Below, piece by piece: positions 51,094-60,356 of a stretch of 64,000 nucleotides of DNA (positions are counted from its first letter, which is position 1; each line of letters starts with the position of its first letter). The DNA comes from CBDBND01 sp965262665 (GTDB lineage: Bacteria > Pseudomonadota > Alphaproteobacteria > Rhodospirillales > Rhodospirillaceae), in contig CBDHFR010000004.1 of the NCBI GenBank assembly GCA_965262665.1, positions 992,001-1,056,000 on the forward strand, in the 5' to 3' direction. The translations under genes and the position numbers were made by a program. The notes under the pieces are model-generated. The model had not been told where the DNA came from. It searched no databases and was given only the letters and a program-made list of their open reading frames with translations.

Positions 51094-54000
51094 TCTTTAT
51101 TTTGTGCGAGTAGTTTTGCGACGAGCGGATTCAATTTGAGACGATACTGGACGCCACTGCGAATTTCGTCCTTGATGGCGGGGGCCTGCTCGATCAGCCT
51201 CAGCATCTCAAGGTATTCGATGATCGTTCCAGGAGACACGGAGATCGCGCCTTCTTCTTCGGCGAGCTGCAGGCACTCAATGAAATCCTTATCGGTTTTC
51301 GCGTCAAAATCGAGAATGTACCTGGCGCCCGCCTTCCATTCACCGACGAGCCCCAGCCCCCGACAGATTTCGTCGCGATCGCCTTCGATCTTCTTGCGAA
51401 GCTTCTGAATGGCATCGTCCACCGTCTTGTTGCTCGCCTTTTCACCCATGGCAGGGTCGATCAATCGGCTCCAGCCACCTGTGACATTGAAGAGTTCGTT
51501 CGTCTTCCTGTCCGGATTGTCCACGAGTCCGTAATGAAGGATGGCGGAGATGAACGACTTTCGCCAAGGCTGTAGGCTGATTGTATTGATCTCAGTCCTA
51601 GCCTCCATGTCGGTCCCGACCCAGGAAGCAACTTTCTCCACACCACCGATGAAGATTACTTTGACGGCTCCGTTCTGCACGATGCGCGATCGCGTTGTCT
51701 GGGAAACCCAGCCGTTGTCCCAATCCTTATCGGGCGGAACGACCAGAATTTTCTGCATGTCCTCACTTGGGCGCAGATTTGCAAGTTCGTTCCTGAGTGC
51801 TTGCTGGGAGGTCGACTTCAGGAGAGTAATCTGTAGGTCTTCCGTTTCGAGCTTTTTGAGACATTCGACCACAGCGTTGATATTCCCACTATCGTTACCC
51901 CAAACAATCATGGGTCGCGTCGACCTGTTCTGTATAATTTCCGCTTCCTGGCCGATGGTTAGAACGGAACGTATTAAATTGGCGCCCGAACGCTTAATCT
52001 GATTTGTTAGGACACGTCTTTTCGACGTATTCTCCAGGATCTGAGGAGTGGGCCGGTCGACGAACTCGCTAACCCCTTCATCCACGCGCTGATGGCCGCC
52101 GATGAAGTTCAGGGTCGAACGGGAGCGCAGGGTCCACCTTTTTACACCTGCGACCTTCCTAAGGAGACCGAGAACCTCCATTTCCTCGAGAAGTCCGATG
52201 ACCGCATCAAGCGTGATATCGTCACCAAATGCCGCAGGCCAATAAATTGCCGCGTGATTGAGGATCTGATCAGCGCTCATCCCCTCTTCCTTATGCCCCG
52301 CGTCCGTCTGTTCGATCATATTCTCGGCAACGATGTAGGTGAGTAGTTCGTAACGCCTGCCGTCGAGCTCAAGGGTCTTATTGAAGGACTGGCCGATCAG
52401 GTTCAGTGTTTTCGGCAGCTTCAGGACCTCGCTCACCAACTCACTATCGATCTCACGCTTCACTTCCTTGCGCTTGCTCACACGATCACGGATGGCACTC
52501 ACCAACTCCTCGCCGACATGTTGGATCATGATTGGGTAGTAGTTGCAGAAACTAAGTATCCGCCAGACGTCTTTTGAATCTTTGAACGTGTAACCCATGC
52601 CTGCCAGCGGCGCCGTTATGAGCGTTTCAGCATCGGGTACGTCCTTATTGATCATGGGCCCTATTGGCAGCACGCCGCTGTCCATATGCGTTAGCGGGGC
52701 GTTCTCCATATCTTTTCGGAAACGCAAGATATTCTGTCGCCCTGCTAGCACTACCTTGAAGCGCCTGCCCGTGGCTCCCATGAGCTGACTAATGGCGCGG
52801 ATCGTTTGGAAGTCTTTTTCCTCGTCTGTCTTGACCGTTTCGTCGCATTCGTCGACGAGAAGGATGATACGGCGTCTGCTGTCCTTCTCGAGCCATGTTT
52901 TCACGTGATTGGAAAAGCGCCTGAAATCATCGACCGGTCTTTCGAACACACCCTTTAATTCCGCGGAGCCTCGCTCCCAGATCGCTTTCGTATCCGTAGC
53001 ATCCTGCAGGTCAATGTATGCGCAGTCTATGTTGTTATCCTTCTTGTTTTCTTCGGCCACGAAATAGCGCAGAAGGGCGGTCTTTCCGAGCCGTCGCCCG
53101 CCGTATACCAGGAAACCGCTGTTGAGGCTGTGCAGGATGCGATACTCGTCACGCCGCCCCTTAAACATCTCCGGATAGACGGCGCTGTTTCCGTGATCTT
53201 TGTAAGGTTCTGCGTAGCTGAATGCTTGTGCGATCTCTATCAGGGTTAGTGCCCGGAAACGCGGCTTGGACAGCGCATAAAGGAAGATTCCTTCATCAAT
53301 GATGAGGATCTTTTGTGCATTCGCGATGTTGTTCTCGGCCCTTTTTTCCCACTCTTGCTTTTTGACTGCGTTTGGCAGAATAACCATGACGCCGAAGTTG
53401 GACACGTCCGCAATCAGTCGCTCAATCCTCGCCTTATCCGGCATCTTCTGACTTACCACTAGTCGCCAACTGCCATGGGTCGAACTTCCAAAGTCGGGGA
53501 GGAGGATACTCTCTGAATCCCGCGGCACTTCAATCTCTAGGTCGGCCACGATCTCTTTCTTCACCTTTCCCGCAGACTTCACCTTGTCGGGTACAACGAC
53601 GACATCGCGGAAACCTGCCGTTTCAAAGAGGGAAGCGGTGAGAGCGATGACGTGTTCAGGCAGTGAGTTCGACTGCTGGACAGCGCGCCGAAGATCGGTC
53701 CAGATCTGCAGAATGTCGTCAGCGACTTCTTTGTCCTCAACGCGCGAGAACGGAATGCCCCTGTAGTCTTCTCCATTAGCGATGGCCGCTCGGATCTCGT
53801 CGAGACCATAGTCCTTGCTTTTTTCCAGGATCGACGGCACATCGAGCTCAAAATAGAATTCGTTAAAATCGTCAGGATTGCGGATCCGACGGTGTTGCTG
53901 ATCGCCACCGTGAACGTAGTAGTCCAGGAGTTCCAGAGCCGTCGCTAGATCTTTTTCCTCGTCGATGAGGCGTATGATTTTCTTCTTGGCCGCGCCGTAC

Positions 54001-57000
54001 TCCTCGTCCGACAAAATGGCGTTGAGACTGTCTAATTTAGCGATGATCGGCTGCTTTTCTGTCTCGTAGTTCGCTTCGATCTGCGAGAGGATATCCTTTA
54101 TCAGATTCTCGATTGCGATAACGTCCCGGATTTCGTCTCGTTCAGTGACCAAGTCCCGTAGGTCAAAACTAACAATCGGGGCGACATTATCTCCGATGTG
54201 GTAGCCTTCGCCGTCGATCGCCTCTTTCGTTTGCTCCAGTGTATCGAAGGCTGCTTGAAGGGTTTCATTCCGAGAAATCGTGTATCGCTGGCTATTGATC
54301 ACGGCGATCTGAGTATCTTCGAGTTCCTCCTTAACGATTTTCTTACGATTCTCGAGTTCATGATCGATCTTAGCCACCCAACTATTCCGCTGAACCTCAT
54401 CGATCTCGTAGTGCTCAGCCGCAACCACCAGCAATCTTGCCGCTATGAAGGAGCCATCCTGGATGTGCTGGTTGATCGCCTCGTCAATGTTATTAACCGC
54501 GTGCCTTTGCTCGCGGAATGTCAGGTCTCCGCTCAGAAGCTTGGCTACAATCACGTCCGGCTGGTAGGGGGAAGGCACCCACTCCCCTGCATAGGAGAGG
54601 CCGCGTACCCAAGGAAGCGCGGCATGCAACGCCACCATTGCACGTATTGAGTTCGTCTTTGGTGACGTTTTCCCGACCGTCAGTCCGTCGAGTCGGTGGA
54701 ACACCTTCTCCGTCATATCCGCTGCTGCCCGCACCAGATCACCATGTTTGGATTTCAGTTCGTCGAGGCCTTTTTTGGCATTAGCCAATCCCTTCGTAAT
54801 CATTCCAGATAGACGACGAAGAGTTTGTTCGTCGCTTGACGTTGGCGTATCCCGTAGGATGACGTCCGCCCATTTGACCGTCAAAGAGCAGATTTCCGTA
54901 ATGTTGTGAATGAACCAGTGCCTTCCATCCCCGATGACGGGCCGGTAAGTCTGCTCGGCGTCTTCCGCTTTTTCGATGACTTCATTGGCAGATTCCTCGT
55001 CAATATACTTCGAGGCAATCGCCTTTGCCGTTGTAGCCAGTTTCGCGGTGTCCACGGTACCATTGACGGCTGTTCTGATATCCCCCAACGGCCCCTTCTT
55101 CATCAACCAACTTTGGACCTGTCGGCCGACCTTATAGGGCCTCTGGCTGCTCTCCATAACGTCGAGTTTAGAATTGATTGTCTGGCGAAGATTGTTCGCA
55201 TACGACTTGTCCTCTGGGGACGCCAGCGAGAATACGGCGTTCGCGGTGAGCTTCGACCCGAACTTAACGTTCTCTTGTACGACTTCAGACAACGTGTAGA
55301 ACGCGTTCCCCGCGCCGTTTTGAAGCCTCTTCGTGATGTTCACGGCTGTCATGTTCGTCACGCCTTCGAAGAGCGCAAGTTCGATTGCCGAGGCGAAAAG
55401 CGCAATTCTGCGCGCGGTCGTCCTATCGTCCGTCCCTTCCATCTCAAGGTCGTTGGCAATATTAGCAGCGACGTTCAGCGCATCTTTGAATCCTTTCGCC
55501 TCACTGAGGGACGGCGGCGTCGTGAAGTTCGAACACGCCGTCAGCAGTAGTTCCTCTCCCGTGTAATGAAATGAGGTGCCAGGATATGCCTGTTCAGCCG
55601 ACGTTACGAGATGATAGGCGAGACCGAACTCAGATGCCGCATACAATTCATCCAGCCGATTGTTGATCTCCGCGATCCTTGGATCATCTGAGGTAAAGCC
55701 TGACGCCGTCTTGGCCCCTTCATTGTCCTCGATCAACCATTCCTCTTCTGGCTCTTCATAGAAATCCGATTCGGGCACCGTCGCGGCGTCTTGTTGCCCC
55801 AAATCCTCTACAATTCCTGCTTTTTCGACTTCTTCTTCGACGGATTGGTCGCCTTCCTCATCTGCGTCATCAAAGTCGTCGTCGACTAGCAGATCCTTGT
55901 CGCTTTCATCCTCGCTCTCCTCAAGTTCCTCTTGGGGTTCAGCCTGATCTTGCTTGGCGTCCCGATCTTCTGCCCCGAACTGTCCGATATATTCAAGAGC
56001 CTCGAACATGTGTTCGAACGCGATCTGAAGCATGCCCTTTAGATTTGCCACGGCCGCAATAGTAGCGTCTTCGCGTTCGTATTCGTCATCAAGCTGGTGA
56101 GCGGTCTTTCTGGCGAGTTCTGCACTCGCTACAGCTTCCAAGCATTCTTCTAAGGCACCGACATTCGCTTCCATTTGGTTAACGTCGAAATCGACTTCAA
56201 CTGCGTCCGGACATGAGTCCACGGCATCGGCGATCCCCTGCCATTTCTCCTCCATCCGCCGTCCGGCGATCTCTACAAACCCGTTTCTGCAGTGTATCAG
56301 CCGCCCCGTGAAGCCAGAAATATCAACGATTGCTTCTTCTTCGACTTCATCAAGGATACTCCTAAGGTCGTTAACGACGTCCTGTATTTCATCGACTCCC
56401 TTGGCCTCTGGAATGCTCAGGTCGTCCACGATCATCTTTAACCGACCGACTGCGCGGCTCCAACGATCTCGGGGCGTCGTGTCTTCATCCAGTTTCAACA
56501 CATTACCCTGACTCCATTTGGTGAGCACATCTTCTGCTATATCTATAGACTCTTCGGTGGCGCAGCGCTGGCGTGCGAATTCGATGACAATATCGAGATC
56601 TTTTTGATGCTCGAAACTATCCCGGTATTGCTCCAGGCATTCGATGACTGATTCGCCGTCCCATGCACCGATATCACAGACAGAAAGATGAAAGACAAAC
56701 GTTTGAACGAAGTCGAACGCACCCTTGTCCAGACATCTCCGTATGGCCGTGACGATCCATCGGCCGCCACCAACATCGGCGAGATCACGGTCATCAATAA
56801 TATCCCTCAACTCATCAAAAACCGACTGAACAATGCTAACGACATAATTATCTGATAGCTTATTGTTCTCGGAGAGGCCCAGCTTCTTTCCACAAGCCTT
56901 GTAAAGCGCTGGAAGGAAGAGTGGGAAATGAATACCCTCCAAGATATACTTTACGGACTTGTTCTTTCCGTGCGCCGACTTCTCTTTTGGCCAACCATCG

Positions 57001-60000
57001 AATCCAGAGATTATTGCAATTTCATCGGCGTGCACGCGTGCGGCATTCTTCAATCGATCTGGAAGGTAGATGTACTTCAGAACCCAATCCGGATCGACAA
57101 AAGACGGCAGTTCTCCTTGCCGCTCGGGAAGTTCAAGATTTTCAGAAAGACCTCCTGTGTGAGCTCGGGCTTTATCCAAATCGGACTTGTTCATTTCTGC
57201 TTTTTCCTCCGGTTTGGAAGCGTCTTCCATTTCTTCTTGTCTTATGAGACCCGGCATGTCCAAAACTCCAGAGAAGCTCACTGAAGACATGAGCTTGCTC
57301 TTTAGCGACAGCCTGTCCACGCTCGTTGGCGAGGATTCTTCGTCTTCGAAATCTTCTTCTTCCTCGCCTTGATCGCGCGCGTGCTGATCCGGCTCCGGAA
57401 CCGGCTGTGCTAACTCTTCATCTGAGAACGTAAATCTGGCGATGTAATCTTTGACTTTCAGATCGAATGAGAGCGGTGCCGGCAACGCCGTAACACTGCC
57501 GTGATGTCCGTAACCCTTACGGAGACAGTCGACGAACTCGGCCAGCCTGTCTTCGTCGTCGTCTTTCGCCGTCTTTATAACGGCGATTTCGAGCGTGCTC
57601 GGCATTTGCGCGTCTTCTGTGAGCGCCGCGTTACCCGTTGTGCTAAGCTTATAGACTTTGCATTCTGGCCCGTCGTCGTACACTTCGTCGATCTTATCGC
57701 GGGCGACGCCGATCATGTTGGTCAGGTCGCGATAAACGCTTCGATCGCCCCTGACCCTCTTCAGTACCGAGTCACGTCCGCCGCTGGCCCAATACAACCC
57801 GCCACTAAGCCATTCAGCTAATTTCACCAGTTCACGACCAGAAGTCCCTGCAGGAACCTCAACTTCGTTGCCGCTGATGTTCCAATTGTTGTCTGGCTCT
57901 AACTCGTCGAATGTGCGGATCTTCTTTAGGGCGATGATGCCCGCCGCGGTGCGGTCCACGCGTACGATACGAACATCCCGCCACGCCACGTCATCTACGA
58001 TCCCGTCCGGTAAAGCGTGGAATTCAAGCTTTTCCTGTAACGCGCCGTTGGTTAAGGTCGGCCACAAGTCTCTCGCGTTCGTGCCGTCGATCATCACGAA
58101 GGGCTTTTCAGAGTTGTCGGCGCTTTCGTCGATAACGTCCTTCACAAATTGCTGAAACATCACCCCCTCTTCGTTACGGTTATCTCCAATGGAGACGCCG
58201 GGATAGTTTGTGATGTCCGTCAGGAACTCATTGAGCGGTAGCCACCCGCCGCGATCGTAGGGCAGCCCGTCTTTCCACGTTGCACGGGTCAGCGTTGCCC
58301 TGTTATCCGGCGTGATCTTGAGGGCGACCGCTAATTTGCCGCCGCGACCGCCACCTCTTTTCTGACGCGCCAAGTTGATCACCGTAATGCCGATCACGCA
58401 TTTCGGCCTGGAAGACGGATCCTCGAACGCATCCATCAGTTGATCGTTGATAGGGTCCACGCATCCGGAGTGTCCGAGCAGTAAGTCATAAATGGCTGAC
58501 TGCACGCGGAACAAGTATTTACTAAGACTACCTTCCTTGTTTCCGTCCATGGGAAGCAACCATTGCGAGTTACTCCTCGCCTCCCGCGCGAAGGCGGCCC
58601 TACCCGCTGGCTTGCTGACCGGATCGTCTTTACCGCCCTCATAGATATTCGCGGCTTGGACGAGGACATGCGCACTGTGGTTCGCCTGCTTGCCGACTTC
58701 CTGAGCCAATGGTGTCCAGATTTCATACCTCTTGGCAAACCGCTCCCTAAAACCGGCGATATCTGGGAAGTCGGAGCGCGGTCCGTGTGCATTGGCTGGG
58801 AGTTGATATCCGTTACCTATCCTTACGGCATCACCGAATAGGCATTCAACGGCCAATTGCAAGAACTCGCGCTCTTGGGCTGTTCTGGCGACAACATTGA
58901 TGATCGGCCTGTTCTTGTAGCTTTCCTCGACCCTGACCTTGTTGGCCTCCCGCATGACGCGCAGGTCTTCAATTGCCTTTTTGTGCTTTATACTTAAGGT
59001 TACTGTTTCAACAGGGAGCTTTTCCGCGAGGAGTTCCAGCGCGGCTTCCACGTCGCCGTCCGCGAAACCTTCGTTGATAGATCCGGCAATATGGTAGAAT
59101 AGCGTATCCGTACTGATCTTCGCATGCCCTTCTACCCCTCTCTCAAGGATGCGTTCTATTGCGCGAAATGGGGACGGCTGAACATTCAGGTTAGCTAGTA
59201 GATCGCCGATTCTCTCGATGAGATCTAGATTGTCGCGATAGGAAACGCCGCTTCCAATCGGATGCCCCCCGAATGCAGTGGCGTGGGGTACACCGATGAA
59301 GACGTCACCGAGACCGCTTGCCGTTTGTTCGACCTGCTTGCGCAAATCCCCATGCGGCATCGCGTGCAGCGATTGAAGGCCGTGCAAGATGCACGCGGGA
59401 TCGAGAACTTCCTTCGGCTCTCCATTCTTGAGTTCTACGGACGTCGTGACCGCGACGTCCAAAAAATCCTTCGTCATGACGTAAGGGGACAGGCGACGGA
59501 ACCTAGTCCACGACAACGTTCCCGCCGGCGGGACGCTTTTAACCCATCTACGCCGCGTTGCCCGAACTTTCAGGAATGGCATCGTATCGCCAGGCATTGT
59601 CTCCAGAGATACTTCCGCAACCATGGAGAACGCGGCTCCTTTAACTTCGATAGGCCACGTTTGAAATTCCAGCAGATTGGAATCCGCCCGTGCGCGGATG
59701 ATCCGCGCGACCGGACCTAGCCCGTCGAACAACTCCTGACCGACGAGTTTCTTGGAAACAAACCTCAGGAGATAGTCACGGACATCTTTGAAGTCCTCAA
59801 GCCTGACATCTTGGCCGGTAAGCGTAGTACCCTTTGTGATGAATGCGCTGTCTTCATCTAGGGCGGATCTGATACTTTCGACCAAATCCTCATCCACTTC
59901 AGTATTTTCAGCCCAGGGCACCAGTACAAGATCCGCCCATGTTCTAACGGCGAGACGGGTAGCATCTATGATGTCCTCTCTCTTGCCGGTCGATGCCATG

Positions 60001-60356
60001 ATCGGCCTCGGCTTTTCTTTCCAAAATGCGCCGCACTCATTGTCGATGTAAATTGCATCCTTCGCCTTGACCTGCATCGCTGCACGAAGGGATGCATAAG
60101 GGAGCATCCGCCCCAAATCTTTTTCGCTTTCGTTAGCCGTTTCGCCGAGCAGTCTCAAGCGAGCCAGCAGCATGTTTCCCCAAGATAGAGAGGTCACCGC
60201 GACCTTCTCCTTTGGGAAGTCCGCGAACCGCAGAGCTCCAACGATAACTTCACCGCCATGGTTACTTCTCGGCTTGAGCCTGAAAAGGTGCTGGAGTTCT
60301 TCGGGAATATGCGTTTCGTGCGACATTCGTGCATTCAGCCTTTCAGATCTGAGCAC
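51090..60356 (-). CDS. Giant PIWI-RE-like / STAND-type ATPase fusion protein (3088 aa)
   Basis: One uninterrupted frame of 3088 residues. Residues about 1-980 look like the prokaryotic PIWI-RE module: ARADSNLLEFQTWPIEVKGA, a segment near 680 (KCVIGITVINLARQKRGGG), GLPYDRGGWLPLNEFLTD near 697, MIDGTNARDLWPTL near 752. Residues 980-1000 are Glu-rich, about 1000-2350 are helical with a second acidic patch near 1465-1515, and the end is a P-loop ATPase: GGRRLGKTALLRYFV (Walker A near 2418) and RRIILLVDECDETV (Walker B near 2499), then a helical or winged region. The start is 60356 or ATG 60326; the upstream gene's stop is at 60335. Known PIWI-RE proteins are about 900-1000 residues, so the fusion is striking. 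Catalytic residues of the PIWI part cannot be fixed by eye. Confidence 0.7.
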   Translation of the reverse strand: MLRSERLNARMSHETHIPEELQHLFRLKPRSNHGGEVIVGALRFADFPKEKVAVTSLSWGNMLLARLRLLGETANESEKDLGRMLPYASLRAAMQVKAKDAIYIDNECGAFWKEKPRPIMASTGKREDIIDATRLAVRTWADLVLVPWAENTEVDEDLVESIRSALDEDSAFITKGTTLTGQDVRLEDFKDVRDYLLRFVSKKLVGQELFDGLGPVARIIRARADSNLLEFQTWPIEVKGAAFSMVAEVSLETMPGDTMPFLKVRATRRRWVKSVPPAGTLSWTRFRRLSPYVMTKDFLDVAVTTSVELKNGEPKEVLDPACILHGLQSLHAMPHGDLRKQVEQTASGLGDVFIGVPHATAFGGHPIGSGVSYRDNLDLIERIGDLLANLNVQPSPFRAIERILERGVEGHAKISTDTLFYHIAGSINEGFADGDVEAALELLAEKLPVETVTLSIKHKKAIEDLRVMREANKVRVEESYKNRPIINVVARTAQEREFLQLAVECLFGDAVRIGNGYQLPANAHGPRSDFPDIAGFRERFAKRYEIWTPLAQEVGKQANHSAHVLVQAANIYEGGKDDPVSKPAGRAAFAREARSNSQWLLPMDGNKEGSLSKYLFRVQSAIYDLLLGHSGCVDPINDQLMDAFEDPSSRPKCVIGITVINLARQKRGGGRGGKLAVALKITPDNRATLTRATWKDGLPYDRGGWLPLNEFLTDITNYPGVSIGDNRNEEGVMFQQFVKDVIDESADNSEKPFVMIDGTNARDLWPTLTNGALQEKLEFHALPDGIVDDVAWRDVRIVRVDRTAAGIIALKKIRTFDELEPDNNWNISGNEVEVPAGTSGRELVKLAEWLSGGLYWASGGRDSVLKRVRGDRSVYRDLTNMIGVARDKIDEVYDDGPECKVYKLSTTGNAALTEDAQMPSTLEIAVIKTAKDDDEDRLAEFVDCLRKGYGHHGSVTALPAPLSFDLKVKDYIARFTFSDEELAQPVPEPDQHARDQGEEEEDFEDEESSPTSVDRLSLKSKLMSSVSFSGVLDMPGLIRQEEMEDASKPEEKAEMNKSDLDKARAHTGGLSENLELPERQGELPSFVDPDWVLKYIYLPDRLKNAARVHADEIAIISGFDGWPKEKSAHGKNKSVKYILEGIHFPLFLPALYKACGKKLGLSENNKLSDNYVVSIVQSVFDELRDIIDDRDLADVGGGRWIVTAIRRCLDKGAFDFVQTFVFHLSVCDIGAWDGESVIECLEQYRDSFEHQKDLDIVIEFARQRCATEESIDIAEDVLTKWSQGNVLKLDEDTTPRDRWSRAVGRLKMIVDDLSIPEAKGVDEIQDVVNDLRSILDEVEEEAIVDISGFTGRLIHCRNGFVEIAGRRMEEKWQGIADAVDSCPDAVEVDFDVNQMEANVGALEECLEAVASAELARKTAHQLDDEYEREDATIAAVANLKGMLQIAFEHMFEALEYIGQFGAEDRDAKQDQAEPQEELEESEDESDKDLLVDDDFDDADEEGDQSVEEEVEKAGIVEDLGQQDAATVPESDFYEEPEEEWLIEDNEGAKTASGFTSDDPRIAEINNRLDELYAASEFGLAYHLVTSAEQAYPGTSFHYTGEELLLTACSNFTTPPSLSEAKGFKDALNVAANIANDLEMEGTDDRTTARRIALFASAIELALFEGVTNMTAVNITKRLQNGAGNAFYTLSEVVQENVKFGSKLTANAVFSLASPEDKSYANNLRQTINSKLDVMESSQRPYKVGRQVQSWLMKKGPLGDIRTAVNGTVDTAKLATTAKAIASKYIDEESANEVIEKAEDAEQTYRPVIGDGRHWFIHNITEICSLTVKWADVILRDTPTSSDEQTLRRLSGMITKGLANAKKGLDELKSKHGDLVRAAADMTEKVFHRLDGLTVGKTSPKTNSIRAMVALHAALPWVRGLSYAGEWVPSPYQPDVIVAKLLSGDLTFREQRHAVNNIDEAINQHIQDGSFIAARLLVVAAEHYEIDEVQRNSWVAKIDHELENRKKIVKEELEDTQIAVINSQRYTISRNETLQAAFDTLEQTKEAIDGEGYHIGDNVAPIVSFDLRDLVTERDEIRDVIAIENLIKDILSQIEANYETEKQPIIAKLDSLNAILSDEEYGAAKKKIIRLIDEEKDLATALELLDYYVHGGDQQHRRIRNPDDFNEFYFELDVPSILEKSKDYGLDEIRAAIANGEDYRGIPFSRVEDKEVADDILQIWTDLRRAVQQSNSLPEHVIALTASLFETAGFRDVVVVPDKVKSAGKVKKEIVADLEIEVPRDSESILLPDFGSSTHGSWRLVVSQKMPDKARIERLIADVSNFGVMVILPNAVKKQEWEKRAENNIANAQKILIIDEGIFLYALSKPRFRALTLIEIAQAFSYAEPYKDHGNSAVYPEMFKGRRDEYRILHSLNSGFLVYGGRRLGKTALLRYFVAEENKKDNNIDCAYIDLQDATDTKAIWERGSAELKGVFERPVDDFRRFSNHVKTWLEKDSRRRIILLVDECDETVKTDEEKDFQTIRAISQLMGATGRRFKVVLAGRQNILRFRKDMENAPLTHMDSGVLPIGPMINKDVPDAETLITAPLAGMGYTFKDSKDVWRILSFCNYYPIMIQHVGEELVSAIRDRVSKRKEVKREIDSELVSEVLKLPKTLNLIGQSFNKTLELDGRRYELLTYIVAENMIEQTDAGHKEEGMSADQILNHAAIYWPAAFGDDITLDAVIGLLEEMEVLGLLRKVAGVKRWTLRSRSTLNFIGGHQRVDEGVSEFVDRPTPQILENTSKRRVLTNQIKRSGANLIRSVLTIGQEAEIIQNRSTRPMIVWGNDSGNINAVVECLKKLETEDLQITLLKSTSQQALRNELANLRPSEDMQKILVVPPDKDWDNGWVSQTTRSRIVQNGAVKVIFIGGVEKVASWVGTDMEARTEINTISLQPWRKSFISAILHYGLVDNPDRKTNELFNVTGGWSRLIDPAMGEKASNKTVDDAIQKLRKKIEGDRDEICRGLGLVGEWKAGARYILDFDAKTDKDFIECLQLAEEEGAISVSPGTIIEYLEMLRLIEQAPAIKDEIRSGVQYRLKLNPLVAKLLAQNKE

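Noticed and set aside
51090..60356. Reading the giant as a BREX BrxC/PglY ATPase
   Set aside because: No pglX, pglZ or brxL genes are present, the P-loop is C-terminal, and the REase plus DinG-like context favours PIWI-RE.
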